In this document: piece by piece, positions 26,789-35,381 of the stretch
Position numbering within the stretch: position 1 is the first letter of the stretch
How the letters are laid out: each line of letters opens with the position of its first letter
Assembly (NCBI RefSeq): GCF_038405225.1
Contig: NZ_CP151657.1
Span: 558,001 to 622,000 of the forward strand
DNA length: 64,000 nucleotides
Reading direction: 5' to 3'
Source: Arthrobacter citreus
GTDB taxonomy: Bacteria; Actinomycetota; Actinomycetes; Actinomycetales; Micrococcaceae
Made by a program: the position numbers and the translations under genes
The notes under the pieces: generated by a model
Told to the model about the DNA's origin: nothing
Databases searched by the model: none
What the model saw: only the letters and a program-made list of their open reading frames with translations

Positions 26789-27370
26789 CTAGGAACCCAC
26801 AATGCCGGCGGCGGTGGTGCGGACGGTGCGGTTGGCCTTCTTCAGCTGCTTCGCTGCGTCCTTCTTGACGGCCCGGGACTTGCGTCCGGCGTCCTTGCCG
26901 AGCGAGGAAACACTGCGGCGTGTGTCATCGGCCAGGTGGCCGGCACGCCAGGCAAGCCCCGGGCGGCCGTTGGTGTCCACGGCGACCAGCAGGACAGCAC
27001 CGATCAGCGAGAGGTTCTTCAACAGGGCCGCGCGGCGGGCCTTGCGCTCGTCCGGGGTGTCGGTATCGGCGTTCTTGTACTCAACAACCGCGTTCAGCAC
27101 CGCGGTTCCCGCCAGCAGCGCACCGGATAGGCGGGGGAGCTTGCCCAGGGCCAGCAGTGCGCCGGCGCCCACCTGAGTGGCGCCGAGGACCTTGGCAACC
27201 AGCTGGGGGTTGCCGGTGACGGAAGACGCGGACGGAACCATGCCGCCAACACGGTTCAGGGTGGGACGCAGCTTCTCGGCTGTCTGGTCGGCATCCCGCA
27301 GGCGGTCAACCCCGGCTGCAATAAACCCGGTGGCGAGCAGCGGGCGGGCGAGCAAACGGACAACGGACAT
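26789..27370 (-). CDS. DoxX-family membrane protein
   Basis: 193 residues. Four membrane segments: LLARPLLATGFIAAGVDRL, VAKVLGATQVGAGALLAL, LSGALLAGTAVLNAVVEY, and LIGAVLLVAVDTNG. The first with its downstream charged residues matches DoxX. A basic C-terminal tail (about 145-193) is rich in Lys/Arg. DoxX proteins are linked to oxidative and thiol stress, which fits the divergent sigH-rsrA genes. It probably leads the aroA-rsgA-hisN transcript. Confidence 0.82.
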   Translation of the reverse strand: MSVVRLLARPLLATGFIAAGVDRLRDADQTAEKLRPTLNRVGGMVPSASSVTGNPQLVAKVLGATQVGAGALLALGKLPRLSGALLAGTAVLNAVVEYKNADTDTPDERKARRAALLKNLSLIGAVLLVAVDTNGRPGLAWRAGHLADDTRRSVSSLGKDAGRKSRAVKKDAAKQLKKANRTVRTTAAGIVGS

Positions 27371-27485
27371 ATTGACCTCCTGGTTGCTGTCCGGACTCGG
27401 AATAGCCGGGCAGAATACTCCTAGTTTGGCACTTTAACGCAGCCGGCACATCTTGGGCGGCCGGCGGGTTCCATAATGCAGCAGC

Positions 27486-27511
27486 GGAATAAGCCTCTTC
27501 ACCCGGGCGTT
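27486..27511 (+). promoter_or_regulatory. SigR/SigH-type promoter of sigH (autoregulation)
   Basis: GGAAT (27486-27490), an 18-nt spacer, and GTT (27509-27511) exactly match the Streptomyces SigR consensus GGAAT-N18-GTT. Transcription would start near 27518, about 90 nt before the upstream GTG start of sigH. This predicts positive autoregulation under thiol-oxidative stress. Confidence 0.7.
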
Positions 27512-27609
27512 GAGAAGACATACGGCATTTGCGCCAGCCAGGGTAATGCCGGTCCATGGACCCCTCAGGCCTGCCTTGGGAGTCCGCGAACCAGTGAGGA
27601 GACTAAATA

Positions 27610-28410
27610 GTGCCAGTTGCCTTGGTCATGCCGGCTCCTGCGGCTGCAGCCACAGGAGCCCCATCCGCAGTATCTTCAGTTCAGCTCAGAGTGGAGAGGG
27701 CTCCCCGCACCGTAGACTTGAACCTGATGAGAACTGATGCGCCGGAAGGCAGCCCCCAGGTGGAAGACTCCGAGCTGGATGTCGCTTCCGAATCGGAAGA
27801 GGCCCGCAAGATACGTTTCGAGCGTGATGCCATGCAGTACGTGGATCAGCTCTACTCCGCGGCCATGCGCATGGCCCGCAATCCCTCCGATGCCGAGGAC
27901 CTGGTCCAGGAGGCCTATACCAAGGCGTTCTCCGCCTTTCACCAGTACCGGCCGGGGACCAACCTCAAAGCCTGGCTGTACCGCATCCTGACGAACACCT
28001 ACATCAATCTGTACCGGAAGCGTCAGCGCGAGCCGCTGCAGGCTAATTCGGACGGGGTGGAGGACTGGCAGCTGGCCCGCGCGGCAGAGCACAGTTCCAC
28101 CGGACTGCGTTCCGCTGAAGCGGTGGCGCTGGACCATCTTCCGGATTCGGATGTGAAGGATGCGCTGCAGTCCATCCCGGAGGAATTCCGTTTAGCGGTC
28201 TATTTCTCCGATGTGGAGGGATTTGCGTACAAAGAAATTTCCGAAATCATGAATACGCCTATCGGAACCGTCATGTCGCGCCTTCACCGGGGCCGCAAAA
28301 TGCTCCGTGAACTGCTCGCTGAATATGCACATGAACGCGGTATCCGCGGCAAATCGGCTCCCGCCGCCGCCGGCGCTGGCCAGGACAAGAAACAGGGGAA
28401 CACGTTATGA
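27610..28410 (+). CDS. sigH: ECF sigma factor SigH/SigR, thiol-oxidative stress
   Basis: 266 residues from GTG 27610, which has GAGGAG exactly 8 nt upstream; an alternative ATG at 27727 (MRTDAPEG, 227 residues) lacks a ribosome-binding site. Region 2 contains [28 protein letters not shown] and the [19 protein letters not shown] stretch; region 4 has [24 protein letters not shown] and [14 protein letters not shown]. It directs RNA polymerase to thioredoxin, mycothiol and proteostasis genes. The 39-residue N-terminal extension recalls the longer, unstable SigR' form of Streptomyces. It overlaps rsrA by 4 nt. Confidence 0.93.
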   Translation: MPVALVMPAPAAAATGAPSAVSSVQLRVERAPRTVDLNLMRTDAPEGSPQVEDSELDVASESEEARKIRFERDAMQYVDQLYSAAMRMARNPSDAEDLVQEAYTKAFSAFHQYRPGTNLKAWLYRILTNTYINLYRKRQREPLQANSDGVEDWQLARAAEHSSTGLRSAEAVALDHLPDSDVKDALQSIPEEFRLAVYFSDVEGFAYKEISEIMNTPIGTVMSRLHRGRKMLRELLAEYAHERGIRGKSAPAAAGAGQDKKQGNTL

Positions 28411-28667
28411 GCGATTGCGAAAGCCTGGGCGATTGCGAGGACGCCCGCATCGAACGGCTGTATGAATATTTGGACGGTGCGCTGTCACACAACGACATCG
28501 TGGAAATCCAGGAGCACCTGGACGGGTGCCCCGAATGCGCCGAGGAACATGATCTCGAGTGCGTCATCCGGTCAGTGGTCAAGCGCTCCTGCACGGAGGC
28601 GGCACCGGAAACGCTTAAGGCCAGCATCCTGGCCCGGATCAGCCAGATCCAGACCGCGGACCATTAG
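28407..28667 (+). CDS. rsrA: Redox-sensing zinc anti-sigma factor (RsrA/RshA type)
   Basis: 86 residues. The ZAS motif HxxxCxxC is at [14 protein letters not shown], preceded by [19 protein letters not shown] and with extra Cys near the N-terminus and at KRSC. Such proteins hold the sigma factor while the Cys are reduced with zinc bound; disulfide formation releases it. ATGA overlap with sigH ensures stoichiometric synthesis. Family and partner are certain from the pair; which Cys form the switch is not shown. Confidence 0.93.
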   Translation: MSDCESLGDCEDARIERLYEYLDGALSHNDIVEIQEHLDGCPECAEEHDLECVIRSVVKRSCTEAAPETLKASILARISQIQTADH

Positions 28668-28684
28668 GGCTAAACCCGCAGAAC

Positions 28685-28725
28685 AAAAGAACCCCCGGCA
28701 GCCGCGAGGCTCCGGGGGTTCTTTT
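28685..28725 (+). terminator. Bidirectional terminator between rsrA and bL37
   Basis: AAAAGAACCCCCGG (28685-28698) pairs with CCGGGGGTTCTTTT (28712-28725). A- and T-runs flank the stem, so it can end transcription from both converging genes. Confidence 0.92.
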
Positions 28726-28760
28726 GATGCGGCGATGGGCCACACGGCTTGGTCCAAGAC

Positions 28761-28835
28761 TTACGTGTTGGGACGCTTACCGTGGTTGGCGCCGCCGCGC
28801 TTACGATCACGACGCTTGCGTGCACGCTTGCTCAT
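28761..28835 (-). CDS. Ribosomal protein bL37 (AURKAIP1/COX24-like), 24 residues
   Basis: The peptide starts MSKRARKRRDR and ends NHGKRPNT; it is almost wholly Arg/Lys with a final H-G-K-R-P motif. It matches the tiny actinobacterial 50S protein bL37 first seen in mycobacterial ribosome structures, which sits near the peptidyl-transferase region. AAGGAGG lies 6-7 nt before ATG 28835. At 75 nt including the stop it is easily missed by gene finders. It is convergent with sigH-rsrA. Confidence 0.9.
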   Translation of the reverse strand: MSKRARKRRDRKRGGANHGKRPNT

Positions 28836-28930
28836 AGCTGCCTCCTTCGTTTTTTGCTGAAAGTTCTGCCCTCCAGTGTCCCACAGGGTGAGCCCGACAA
28901 CCTAAACCGGGATCCGAGGGACGCTGAGGG

Positions 28931-30718
28931 CTAGTCGGCGGAACTGCCGGCGGCCATGAGGGCGTTGCGCTGCTCCCGGCGCAATGCCTGCTCCGCCGGG
29001 TCCGGCACCGGCGCAGCGGCCAGCAGCCGGCGGGTGTAGGGGTCCTGCGGATACCTGAGCACCTGTTCCGTTGACCCCTGCTCCACCATTTTGCCCTTGT
29101 TCAGCACCGCAATGTGGCTCGCCAGGATTTCCACGACGGCCAGGTCGTGGCTGACAAAGAGGCAGGCAAAGCCGTACTGCTGCTGAAGGTCCTGAAGCAG
29201 GGCCAGCACCCGGGCCTGGACCGAGACATCCAGGGCCGACGTCGGCTCATCCGCCACCAGCAGCGACGGACGCAGGGACAGTGCCCGGGCGATACCGACC
29301 CGCTGGCGCTGTCCGCCCGAGAGCTCGTGCGGATAGCGGTTGCGGAAGTTCGTCGGCAGCTGGACATCATCCAGGAGAGCCTCGACGCGGCGGTCCAGAT
29401 CTGCGCGGGACAGCTTCTCATGGAGGAACATCGGCTCACCGATCGATTCTCCGATGGACATGCGCGGATTCAGTGAAGCCGCGGGATCCTGGAACACGAT
29501 GGCGAATTTCCGCCGCAGGGGGAGCATCTTCTTGGGGGAGAGGCCCGCGATGTTGGTTCCGTTGATGTCCACACTGCCGGCGCTGACCGGAAGCAGGCCC
29601 GTGACGGCACGGGCAATGGTTGACTTGCCTGATCCGGATTCCCCCACCAGGCCCATGACCTCGCCTGGGTTGATGACGAAGGAAACGTCGGAAACGGCCT
29701 TGAATCCCGGCTGGCGGAAACGGCCGGGGTATTCGATCGAAACGCCGGTGAGCTGCAGGGCGGGAACAACGCCTGCGTCAGGTGTGGCGAGGTCCGCCGA
29801 CTCCCGGAGCACGGCCCGTGGAGCATCGGTGATCTGCAGGGACCCGTCGTCTTCCACCTCTACGGAAGAGAGGACACCGCCCACTTTGGAACCAAGGTGG
29901 GGCACGGCGGCCAGCAGCTGCCGGGTGTAGTCCTCGCGCGGATTGTTGAAGAGGTCGGCAACGGGGGCCGCCTCCACGATGCGCCCCTTCTCCATCACCA
30001 CCACCTTGTCGGCAAGGTCAGCGACCACACCCATGTCGTGGGTGATCAGCATGACCGCACTGTTCAGGCGCCGATTCAGGTTGCGCAGCAGCTCCAGGAC
30101 TTCGGCCTGCACCGTGACGTCCAGTGCGGTGGTGGGCTCATCTGCCACGAGCAGGATGGGGTCATTGGCGATGGCGATGGCGATCATGGCCCGCTGGCGC
30201 TGGCCGCCGGAGAACTGATGCGGATAGGAACCGTACCGCCGCTCCGGTTCGGGGATTTCCACCATTTTCAGCAGCTCGATGGCCCGTTCCCTCGCCTGGG
30301 CGGGTGACGCGTCGCTGTGCTGCTCGATGATTTCCTTGATCTGCTCACCCACCGTGAGCACGGGGTTAAGCGCCGTCATGGGCTCCTGGAAAATCATGGC
30401 AATGTCATTGCCGCGGATCTTGCGCAGGGCGGACTGCGGAGCTCCGATCAGCTCCTTGCCCTGCAGCTTGGCGCTGCCCGTGGAACGGCCGTTGCCCGGC
30501 AGCAGGCCCAGCAGGGCCATGGAGGACATGCTCTTGCCGGAACCGGACTCGCCCACGATGGCCAGGATTTCGCCGGGGTGCACAGTGAACGAGACATCCT
30601 CGGCCGCCATGATCCACTCGTTATCGACGCTGAATTCGACCCCGAGCCCCGATACTTCCAGGATCGGAGCCGTGGCGGCAGGCGACGTCACGTCGCTGTA
30701 GAGGGGTGCCGAGCTCAT
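28931..30718 (-). CDS. Peptide ABC transporter, duplicated ATP-binding protein (DppD-DppF type)
   Basis: 595 residues with two ATPase domains. The first (about 15-270) has Walker A GESGSGKSMS, signature FSGGQRQRAM and Walker B LLVADEPTTALDV. The second (about 310-570) has GESGSGKSTIA, LSGGQRQRVGIARAL and LLVADEPTSALDV. It is therefore a fusion of the DppD- and DppF-like subunits that energise oligopeptide import. The start overlaps the permease stop (TAATG). It is the last gene of the transporter operon. Confidence 0.93.
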   Translation of the reverse strand: MSSAPLYSDVTSPAATAPILEVSGLGVEFSVDNEWIMAAEDVSFTVHPGEILAIVGESGSGKSMSSMALLGLLPGNGRSTGSAKLQGKELIGAPQSALRKIRGNDIAMIFQEPMTALNPVLTVGEQIKEIIEQHSDASPAQARERAIELLKMVEIPEPERRYGSYPHQFSGGQRQRAMIAIAIANDPILLVADEPTTALDVTVQAEVLELLRNLNRRLNSAVMLITHDMGVVADLADKVVVMEKGRIVEAAPVADLFNNPREDYTRQLLAAVPHLGSKVGGVLSSVEVEDDGSLQITDAPRAVLRESADLATPDAGVVPALQLTGVSIEYPGRFRQPGFKAVSDVSFVINPGEVMGLVGESGSGKSTIARAVTGLLPVSAGSVDINGTNIAGLSPKKMLPLRRKFAIVFQDPAASLNPRMSIGESIGEPMFLHEKLSRADLDRRVEALLDDVQLPTNFRNRYPHELSGGQRQRVGIARALSLRPSLLVADEPTSALDVSVQARVLALLQDLQQQYGFACLFVSHDLAVVEILASHIAVLNKGKMVEQGSTEQVLRYPQDPYTRRLLAAAPVPDPAEQALRREQRNALMAAGSSAD

Positions 30719-31752
30719 TACTTTTTCCTTGTCTGTCGGGGATCAAACGCATCCCGGAGTCCGTCACCAATGAAGTTCACGGTGAGGGCAATGGCGACGA
30801 TAAAGATGCCGGGCCAGAAGAAGAGCCAGGGGCGTGTGGTCATGGCCGCACGGTTCTCATTAATGAGTTTGCCGAGCGATGTGTCCGGCGCCTGGACGCC
30901 CATCCCCAGGAAGCTCAGGGCTGTCTCCAGCAGGATGGCACTCGAAATGGCCAGCGTCGCTGACACAATGATGACGCCCACGGTGTTGGGCAGGATGTGC
31001 TTAAAGATGATGCGGCGGGAGCTTGCGCCAACTGATTTGGCTGCCTCGACAAATTCCTTTTCCCGCAGCGAGAGGAATTCACCCCGGACGATGCGTGCCA
31101 GCCCGGTCCAGGTCAGCAGCCCCAGGAAGACGGCGAAGACCAGGATGCCCTGCTTGGCCACGACGCTTGCCAGTACGGCAGCTACCACAAGCAGGGGAAT
31201 GGTGATGATGACATCCGTGAAGCGCATCAGGACGGTTTCGGTGAATCCGCGGAAGTAACCGGCGAGGGCGCCGATGACAGTTCCCACGACAGTGCCCACT
31301 ATGCCCACGATGAAGGCAATGGTCAGGGAGATTTGGGCCCCGCGCATCGTCATGGCGAAGTAGTCGCGGCCCAGGGTGTCCTGGCCGAAGGGATGGTTTC
31401 CCAACCCGGTCCAGGAGATGGTGGGTGACCCGCCGTCCTCTAGGGGCATTACCGAGGAGAAAGTGTGCGGCCACCAGCCGGGGATGCGGATGGGCCCTAC
31501 GGAGAGCCCGATCGAGGTGAAGGCCAGCAGGACGATGAAGATCAGCCCGCTCAAGCCCACCAGTGCGCCCTTGTGTCGGAAGAACCGTTCCCGGACCAGC
31601 TGGCCCTGGCTCTTCGCGGCGGTGATTTCCGGATCCGCAGTCACTGCCCGGGTTGCGGGCGAGTCTGCGATGTCCGTTCTCTGGCTCTCCAGAGTCATGC
31701 TCGTCAGTTCCGGGCTGCTGCCCGTACTTCCGGACGGTATTTTCTCAGTCAT
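30718..31752 (-). CDS. Peptide ABC transporter permease (DppC/OppC type)
   Basis: 344 residues. A polar N-terminus (1-65) precedes helix 1 (ALVGLSGLIFIVLLAFTSIGLSV), a periplasmic segment, and five more helices. The EAA loop GASSRRIIFKHILPNTVG contacts the ATPase. LGRDYFAMTMRGAQISL is a typical OppC entry motif. It forms the heterodimeric channel with the adjacent OppB-type subunit, 12 nt upstream. Confidence 0.92.
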   Translation of the reverse strand: MTEKIPSGSTGSSPELTSMTLESQRTDIADSPATRAVTADPEITAAKSQGQLVRERFFRHKGALVGLSGLIFIVLLAFTSIGLSVGPIRIPGWWPHTFSSVMPLEDGGSPTISWTGLGNHPFGQDTLGRDYFAMTMRGAQISLTIAFIVGIVGTVVGTVIGALAGYFRGFTETVLMRFTDVIITIPLLVVAAVLASVVAKQGILVFAVFLGLLTWTGLARIVRGEFLSLREKEFVEAAKSVGASSRRIIFKHILPNTVGVIIVSATLAISSAILLETALSFLGMGVQAPDTSLGKLINENRAAMTTRPWLFFWPGIFIVAIALTVNFIGDGLRDAFDPRQTRKK

Positions 31753-31764
31753 GATCTCCGCCTA

Positions 31765-33297
31765 TCAGTTCAGGCTAATGCGCGGGTCGAGGAACGCGTA
31801 CGCGATGTCGGCCAGCATGTTGAAGGTCACCGCGGCCACGCCGGTTACCAGGAAGAACGCCATGATCACATTCGGATCGACGTTTGTGAGGCCCTCCGTG
31901 AACATCTTTCCCATTCCGCTCCAGCCAAACACCGCCTCGGTGATGACGGCGCCGCCGAGGACTCCGGCGAAGTCGAACGCCATGAGGGTGGTGATGGGGA
32001 TCATGGCGTTGCGGAAGGCATGCTTCACTACCACGGTGCGCTCGCTCAGGCCCTTGGCCCGGGCCGTGCGGACGTAGTCCTGGTTCATGACCTCGAGCAT
32101 GCTGGCTCGCGTGTATCGGGTATAGGTGGCGAACGAGATCAGCATGATGGCGATGGTGGGAAGCACCAGATACAGGGCATAGTCCAGGTTGATCTCCCAG
32201 AAGGTGCCCTGCAGGTTGGGAGTCGACGAACCCGTGGTCGGAATCGGACGGCCGCCGTTTTTGCGGGCCAGGGAGGGGTAAGCGCTGAGGAGGGCATCGA
32301 TAAAGACGAAGAACCCGATGCTCAGGCCGATGACAGCCGTGATGTTCCGGGTCTGCTTGGCGTAGGGGCCGCCGACAAAATGACCGATGACCATGGACAC
32401 GAGCAGCGTCAGGACCGCAAGGGCAACGATGACCAGCCAGTTCGGATCCTGCATCAGCGGCTGGGTCACCAGATACCCGATGTAGCCGATGGCTGCCGTG
32501 GCAAGCGCCGCGTACAGGATGCGGCGCCGGCGGAAGCCCGCCAGCATCGCCGTGATGCCCAGTGCCAGGCCGAAGGCTGTGATGAGCAGGCCCACCGGGC
32601 CCAAGCCGGGAGTTTTGAACCAGTTGGTGATGAGCAGCAGATAGAACGTGACCGCGGTGCCAACGGCAACAATGGCGAAGACACGCAAACGGCGCTGCCG
32701 GTCTCCGCCGAAGGCTACTGCCCCGACGATTCCGGCAATCAGCCCTACCCCGGCTATGCCCAGATACGACATTTGTGGATCTGCAAGCCAGGTGTTCAGG
32801 TCGATTGCCAGGTACTGCTTGAGCAGTGTGGAGAGCCAGAACAGCGGCATGGAGAAGAGGAGGAAAGCAATGAAGGTAATGGAGTAATCGAAGACGCTGT
32901 ACTGGCGCAGTGCACTGATCAGGCCGACTGCGACGCCGAGGACGATGGCCACAAGGGTGGCAACAACGACAAGCCGGAAGGTGGAGCCGATGGCTGTCTG
33001 CAGCTGGTCGATGACGGGAGAGCCGGCGCGGTTCAGTCCCAGCGTGCACTCAGCGCCACCGGGAATAATGCAGCGGCCAACTTCCTGCAGCCACAGCAGA
33101 TAACGGACCGCCACGGGCTGGTCCAGATGGAGCGCAGCAGTTCGCTGAGCGATGCGTGATTCGCGTTCGGCGCTTTGCAGTTCGATGAGATCAGCTAGGG
33201 GATCTCCCGAGTTGACTGCCAGGACGAACATCAGCACGGTGGCTGCGAGGAGGACAAAGAACGAGGTCACCGCTCTTTTAAGGATGAAGAAGAACAC
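31765..33297 (-). CDS. Peptide ABC transporter permease (DppB/OppB type) with large membrane insertion
   Basis: 510 residues, about 180 more than usual. Residues 1-175 match OppB (first helix, large external loop, AIGSTFRLVVVATLVAIVLG). Residues 345-510 carry the end of OppB, including the EAA loop AKGLSERTVVVKHAFRNAM and VFGWSGMGKM. Between them, about 178-340, lies an extra block of six hydrophobic helices (for example VFAIVAVGTAVTFYLLLIT and WLVIVALAVLTLLVSMVI). The core remains intact, so transport is expected; the extra domain's role is unknown. Confidence 0.88.
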   Translation of the reverse strand: MFFFILKRAVTSFFVLLAATVLMFVLAVNSGDPLADLIELQSAERESRIAQRTAALHLDQPVAVRYLLWLQEVGRCIIPGGAECTLGLNRAGSPVIDQLQTAIGSTFRLVVVATLVAIVLGVAVGLISALRQYSVFDYSITFIAFLLFSMPLFWLSTLLKQYLAIDLNTWLADPQMSYLGIAGVGLIAGIVGAVAFGGDRQRRLRVFAIVAVGTAVTFYLLLITNWFKTPGLGPVGLLITAFGLALGITAMLAGFRRRRILYAALATAAIGYIGYLVTQPLMQDPNWLVIVALAVLTLLVSMVIGHFVGGPYAKQTRNITAVIGLSIGFFVFIDALLSAYPSLARKNGGRPIPTTGSSTPNLQGTFWEINLDYALYLVLPTIAIMLISFATYTRYTRASMLEVMNQDYVRTARAKGLSERTVVVKHAFRNAMIPITTLMAFDFAGVLGGAVITEAVFGWSGMGKMFTEGLTNVDPNVIMAFFLVTGVAAVTFNMLADIAYAFLDPRISLN

Positions 33298-33344
33298 CGA
33301 AGGCTCCTATGGGGATGGTACGAAAAGCCGTTTCCGGCACAAAG

Positions 33345-33383
33345 CCGGGATGGGCAGACCAGTCAGTGGTCTGCCCATCCCGG
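33345..33383 (-). terminator. Hairpin between peptide-binding protein and permease genes
   Basis: A 16-bp perfect stem (33345-33360 with 33368-33383), loop AGTCAGT, 30 nt downstream of the binding-protein stop and before the permease start. It has only a short U stretch. Such intergenic stems often reduce read-through so that the binding protein is made in excess. Confidence 0.65.
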
Positions 33384-33412
33384 TTTCTAGCCGTTATGGC
33401 ACGATGCCTTGG

Positions 33413-35170
33413 TTAGGCCTTCTTGGTCCACTCGAAGGCGTTCCATGTCACGCCGCTCTGGGTGGGGTTGTACTCCACGTTCTCCATGCCGGAGTTGTGG
33501 GCAACAATGTCGGCCTGGGTGTAGAGAACGACGTTGTAGACGTCCTTGGCCAGTTCCTCTTCGAGCTGCTTCTTCAGCTCGAGAACCTTATCGGCCTCGG
33601 TGGTGCGGGCAACTTCGTCCCACAGTTCGTCGACCTTGTCGCTCTTGAACTTGCCGTAGTTCTGGACACCCTCGGAGTCGTAGATCGACTGCGCGCTGGC
33701 TACCAGGCCTGAACCGGCCCAGCCGAAGATTGCAGCATCCCAGGAGCCGAGCTCATCAAGCTTCTTGGTCCACTCGGCATCGGGGGTGGCAATGATGTTG
33801 AAGCCGGCCTGGTCGCAGGAATCCTTGATCAGGGCAGTGATATCGGCGCGCACCTGGCTTGCCGACGAGAACAGCATGCGGACGTCAACGGGCTCGGTCT
33901 TGCCGGCCTCTTCCATCAGCGACTTGGCGCCTTCGAGGTCAACCTCATCGTATTCACTGGCGGACGGGGCTGCTTCAAGAACTTCGTCGTATTCCGCCTG
34001 CGACTGCTGGAAGTCGCGCAGGTTCAGCACGGTGGCCTCCGGGTCGACCGGCTTGACGAACTTGTCCACGATGTCCTGGCGCGGAACGCACTTGGAGAAG
34101 GCCTGGCGGACCTTGAGGTCCTTGAACACGCCGTTTTCGGACTGGTCCAGGTCAATGTGGGTGAAGGTCATGCCCGTACCGGTGATCATGTTGACCGACT
34201 CACCGATCGCGGTGATCTGGTCCTTGGTGTCGCCGGTGGGGCCGGACGGTTCAATGACGTCCACGTCACCGTTCTGCAGCGCCTGGACGGCTTCGGTGTC
34301 ATCAATGGTCTTGAAAACGATGCTCTCGGTGGCGCCCTCGCGGTTCTCGCCCCAGTAGTTCTCGTTCTTGGTCAGTGTGAGGTTTCCGCCGGCGGCATTG
34401 TCGAGCTTGTACGGACCGGAGGAGGGAATCAGTGCTGCATCGGGAAGCGAGGGAAGGCCCTCGGCGTAACCCCAGCCGGTGTTCCAGAAGTCAGCAACGG
34501 GCTTCAGTGCAGCGGTGTCGTTATCCTGGATCGCGGCGATGAGTGCCTCGCCGTCGTTTTCAACGCTCAGCCCGCCCTGCTCCGCGGCGATGTGGGCCGG
34601 CATGAGGGAGCCGATCATCAGGTTCTCCCAGTCAGCGTAGGGAGTCTCGTAGACGTACTCGAACTCCTTGGCGCCTGCTTCGCCCTCAGGCATGTTGAGG
34701 TATTCATAACCGTTGTTGGAGGAGGGCTCGAAGATTTCAGCTTCGCCCTCAACTACCTTGCCGGAGAATGCGGCCCAGTTCAGCAGGATGTCGTCGAAGT
34801 CGATCGGCGTGCCGTCGGACCAGACTGCGTCTTCGTTGATGGTGTACTTCACGGTCAGGGGATCGTCACTGACCTTTTCGAAGGTACCGAACTCCTCGTT
34901 GCGGATAACGCCGTCAGGGCTGTATTCCGAGAAGTTGCTGTGCACCAGGTTGTCCACGTACGTGTTGTACACGCTGTTGGACTTTGAGGTGCCGCCGTTG
35001 TAGAAGTCCGGGGCCTGGCTGATGGCTACGGAAATGGACGACGCGAGGTTGGCTGCCTCTTCTGTGGTGTCGCTGTCAGCGGTGTCTCCGCCTCCGGCTG
35101 AGCCGCAGGCGCCAAGGAAGAGGGCCCCCACGGAAAGTGCGGCAAGAGTTGCCGTGCGCTTTGTACGCAT
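33413..35170 (-). CDS. Peptide ABC transporter substrate-binding lipoprotein (family 5)
   Basis: 585 residues. A lipoprotein signal ends at LFLGAC (lipobox, Cys about 23), then a Gly/Asp/Thr-rich linker. The SBP_bac_5 body includes VYNTYVDNLVHSNF, DPLTVKYTINEDAVWSDGTPI and FTHIDLDQSENGVFKDLKVRQAF, the last being the family's receptor region. It is anchored outside the membrane and hands peptides or similar ligands to the adjacent permeases. It leads the operon with its own promoter region at 35171-35320. Confidence 0.92.
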   Translation of the reverse strand: MRTKRTATLAALSVGALFLGACGSAGGGDTADSDTTEEAANLASSISVAISQAPDFYNGGTSKSNSVYNTYVDNLVHSNFSEYSPDGVIRNEEFGTFEKVSDDPLTVKYTINEDAVWSDGTPIDFDDILLNWAAFSGKVVEGEAEIFEPSSNNGYEYLNMPEGEAGAKEFEYVYETPYADWENLMIGSLMPAHIAAEQGGLSVENDGEALIAAIQDNDTAALKPVADFWNTGWGYAEGLPSLPDAALIPSSGPYKLDNAAGGNLTLTKNENYWGENREGATESIVFKTIDDTEAVQALQNGDVDVIEPSGPTGDTKDQITAIGESVNMITGTGMTFTHIDLDQSENGVFKDLKVRQAFSKCVPRQDIVDKFVKPVDPEATVLNLRDFQQSQAEYDEVLEAAPSASEYDEVDLEGAKSLMEEAGKTEPVDVRMLFSSASQVRADITALIKDSCDQAGFNIIATPDAEWTKKLDELGSWDAAIFGWAGSGLVASAQSIYDSEGVQNYGKFKSDKVDELWDEVARTTEADKVLELKKQLEEELAKDVYNVVLYTQADIVAHNSGMENVEYNPTQSGVTWNAFEWTKKA

Positions 35171-35283
35171 TCGTAGTCCTAACTGGTGATGAGTCGTCAG
35201 GAACCACCATTGGCGGCTCCCCCAAAGCGGCCGTGATGACCGCCACATGTTCCGAAAGACTAGCCACTATTTGTTTCCAGCGT

Positions 35284-35315
35284 GCTAACTGTTAGCGGAT
35301 GTTAACCGATTGTTA
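35284..35315 (-). promoter_or_regulatory. GTTA repeats and palindrome upstream of the binding-protein gene
   Basis: GTTA occurs at 35291, 35301 and 35312 (spacing 10 and 11 bp, one helical turn), overlapping a perfect palindrome GCTAAC-T-GTTAGC (35284-35296). A minus-strand TAGTCT (35258-35263 complement) may be the -10. The array lies just upstream of it, where a regulator would bind. The regulator is unknown. Confidence 0.45.
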
Positions 35316-35381
35316 CCTGGCGCACAGTGGGGGAAATGTGCCGGAGGGCTGGACGGGCGCGTGCAAAAGGCCTTTAACCCG

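Noticed and set aside
31465-33159. Plus-strand frame of 564 codons
   Set aside because: It is a shadow of the two peptide permease genes.
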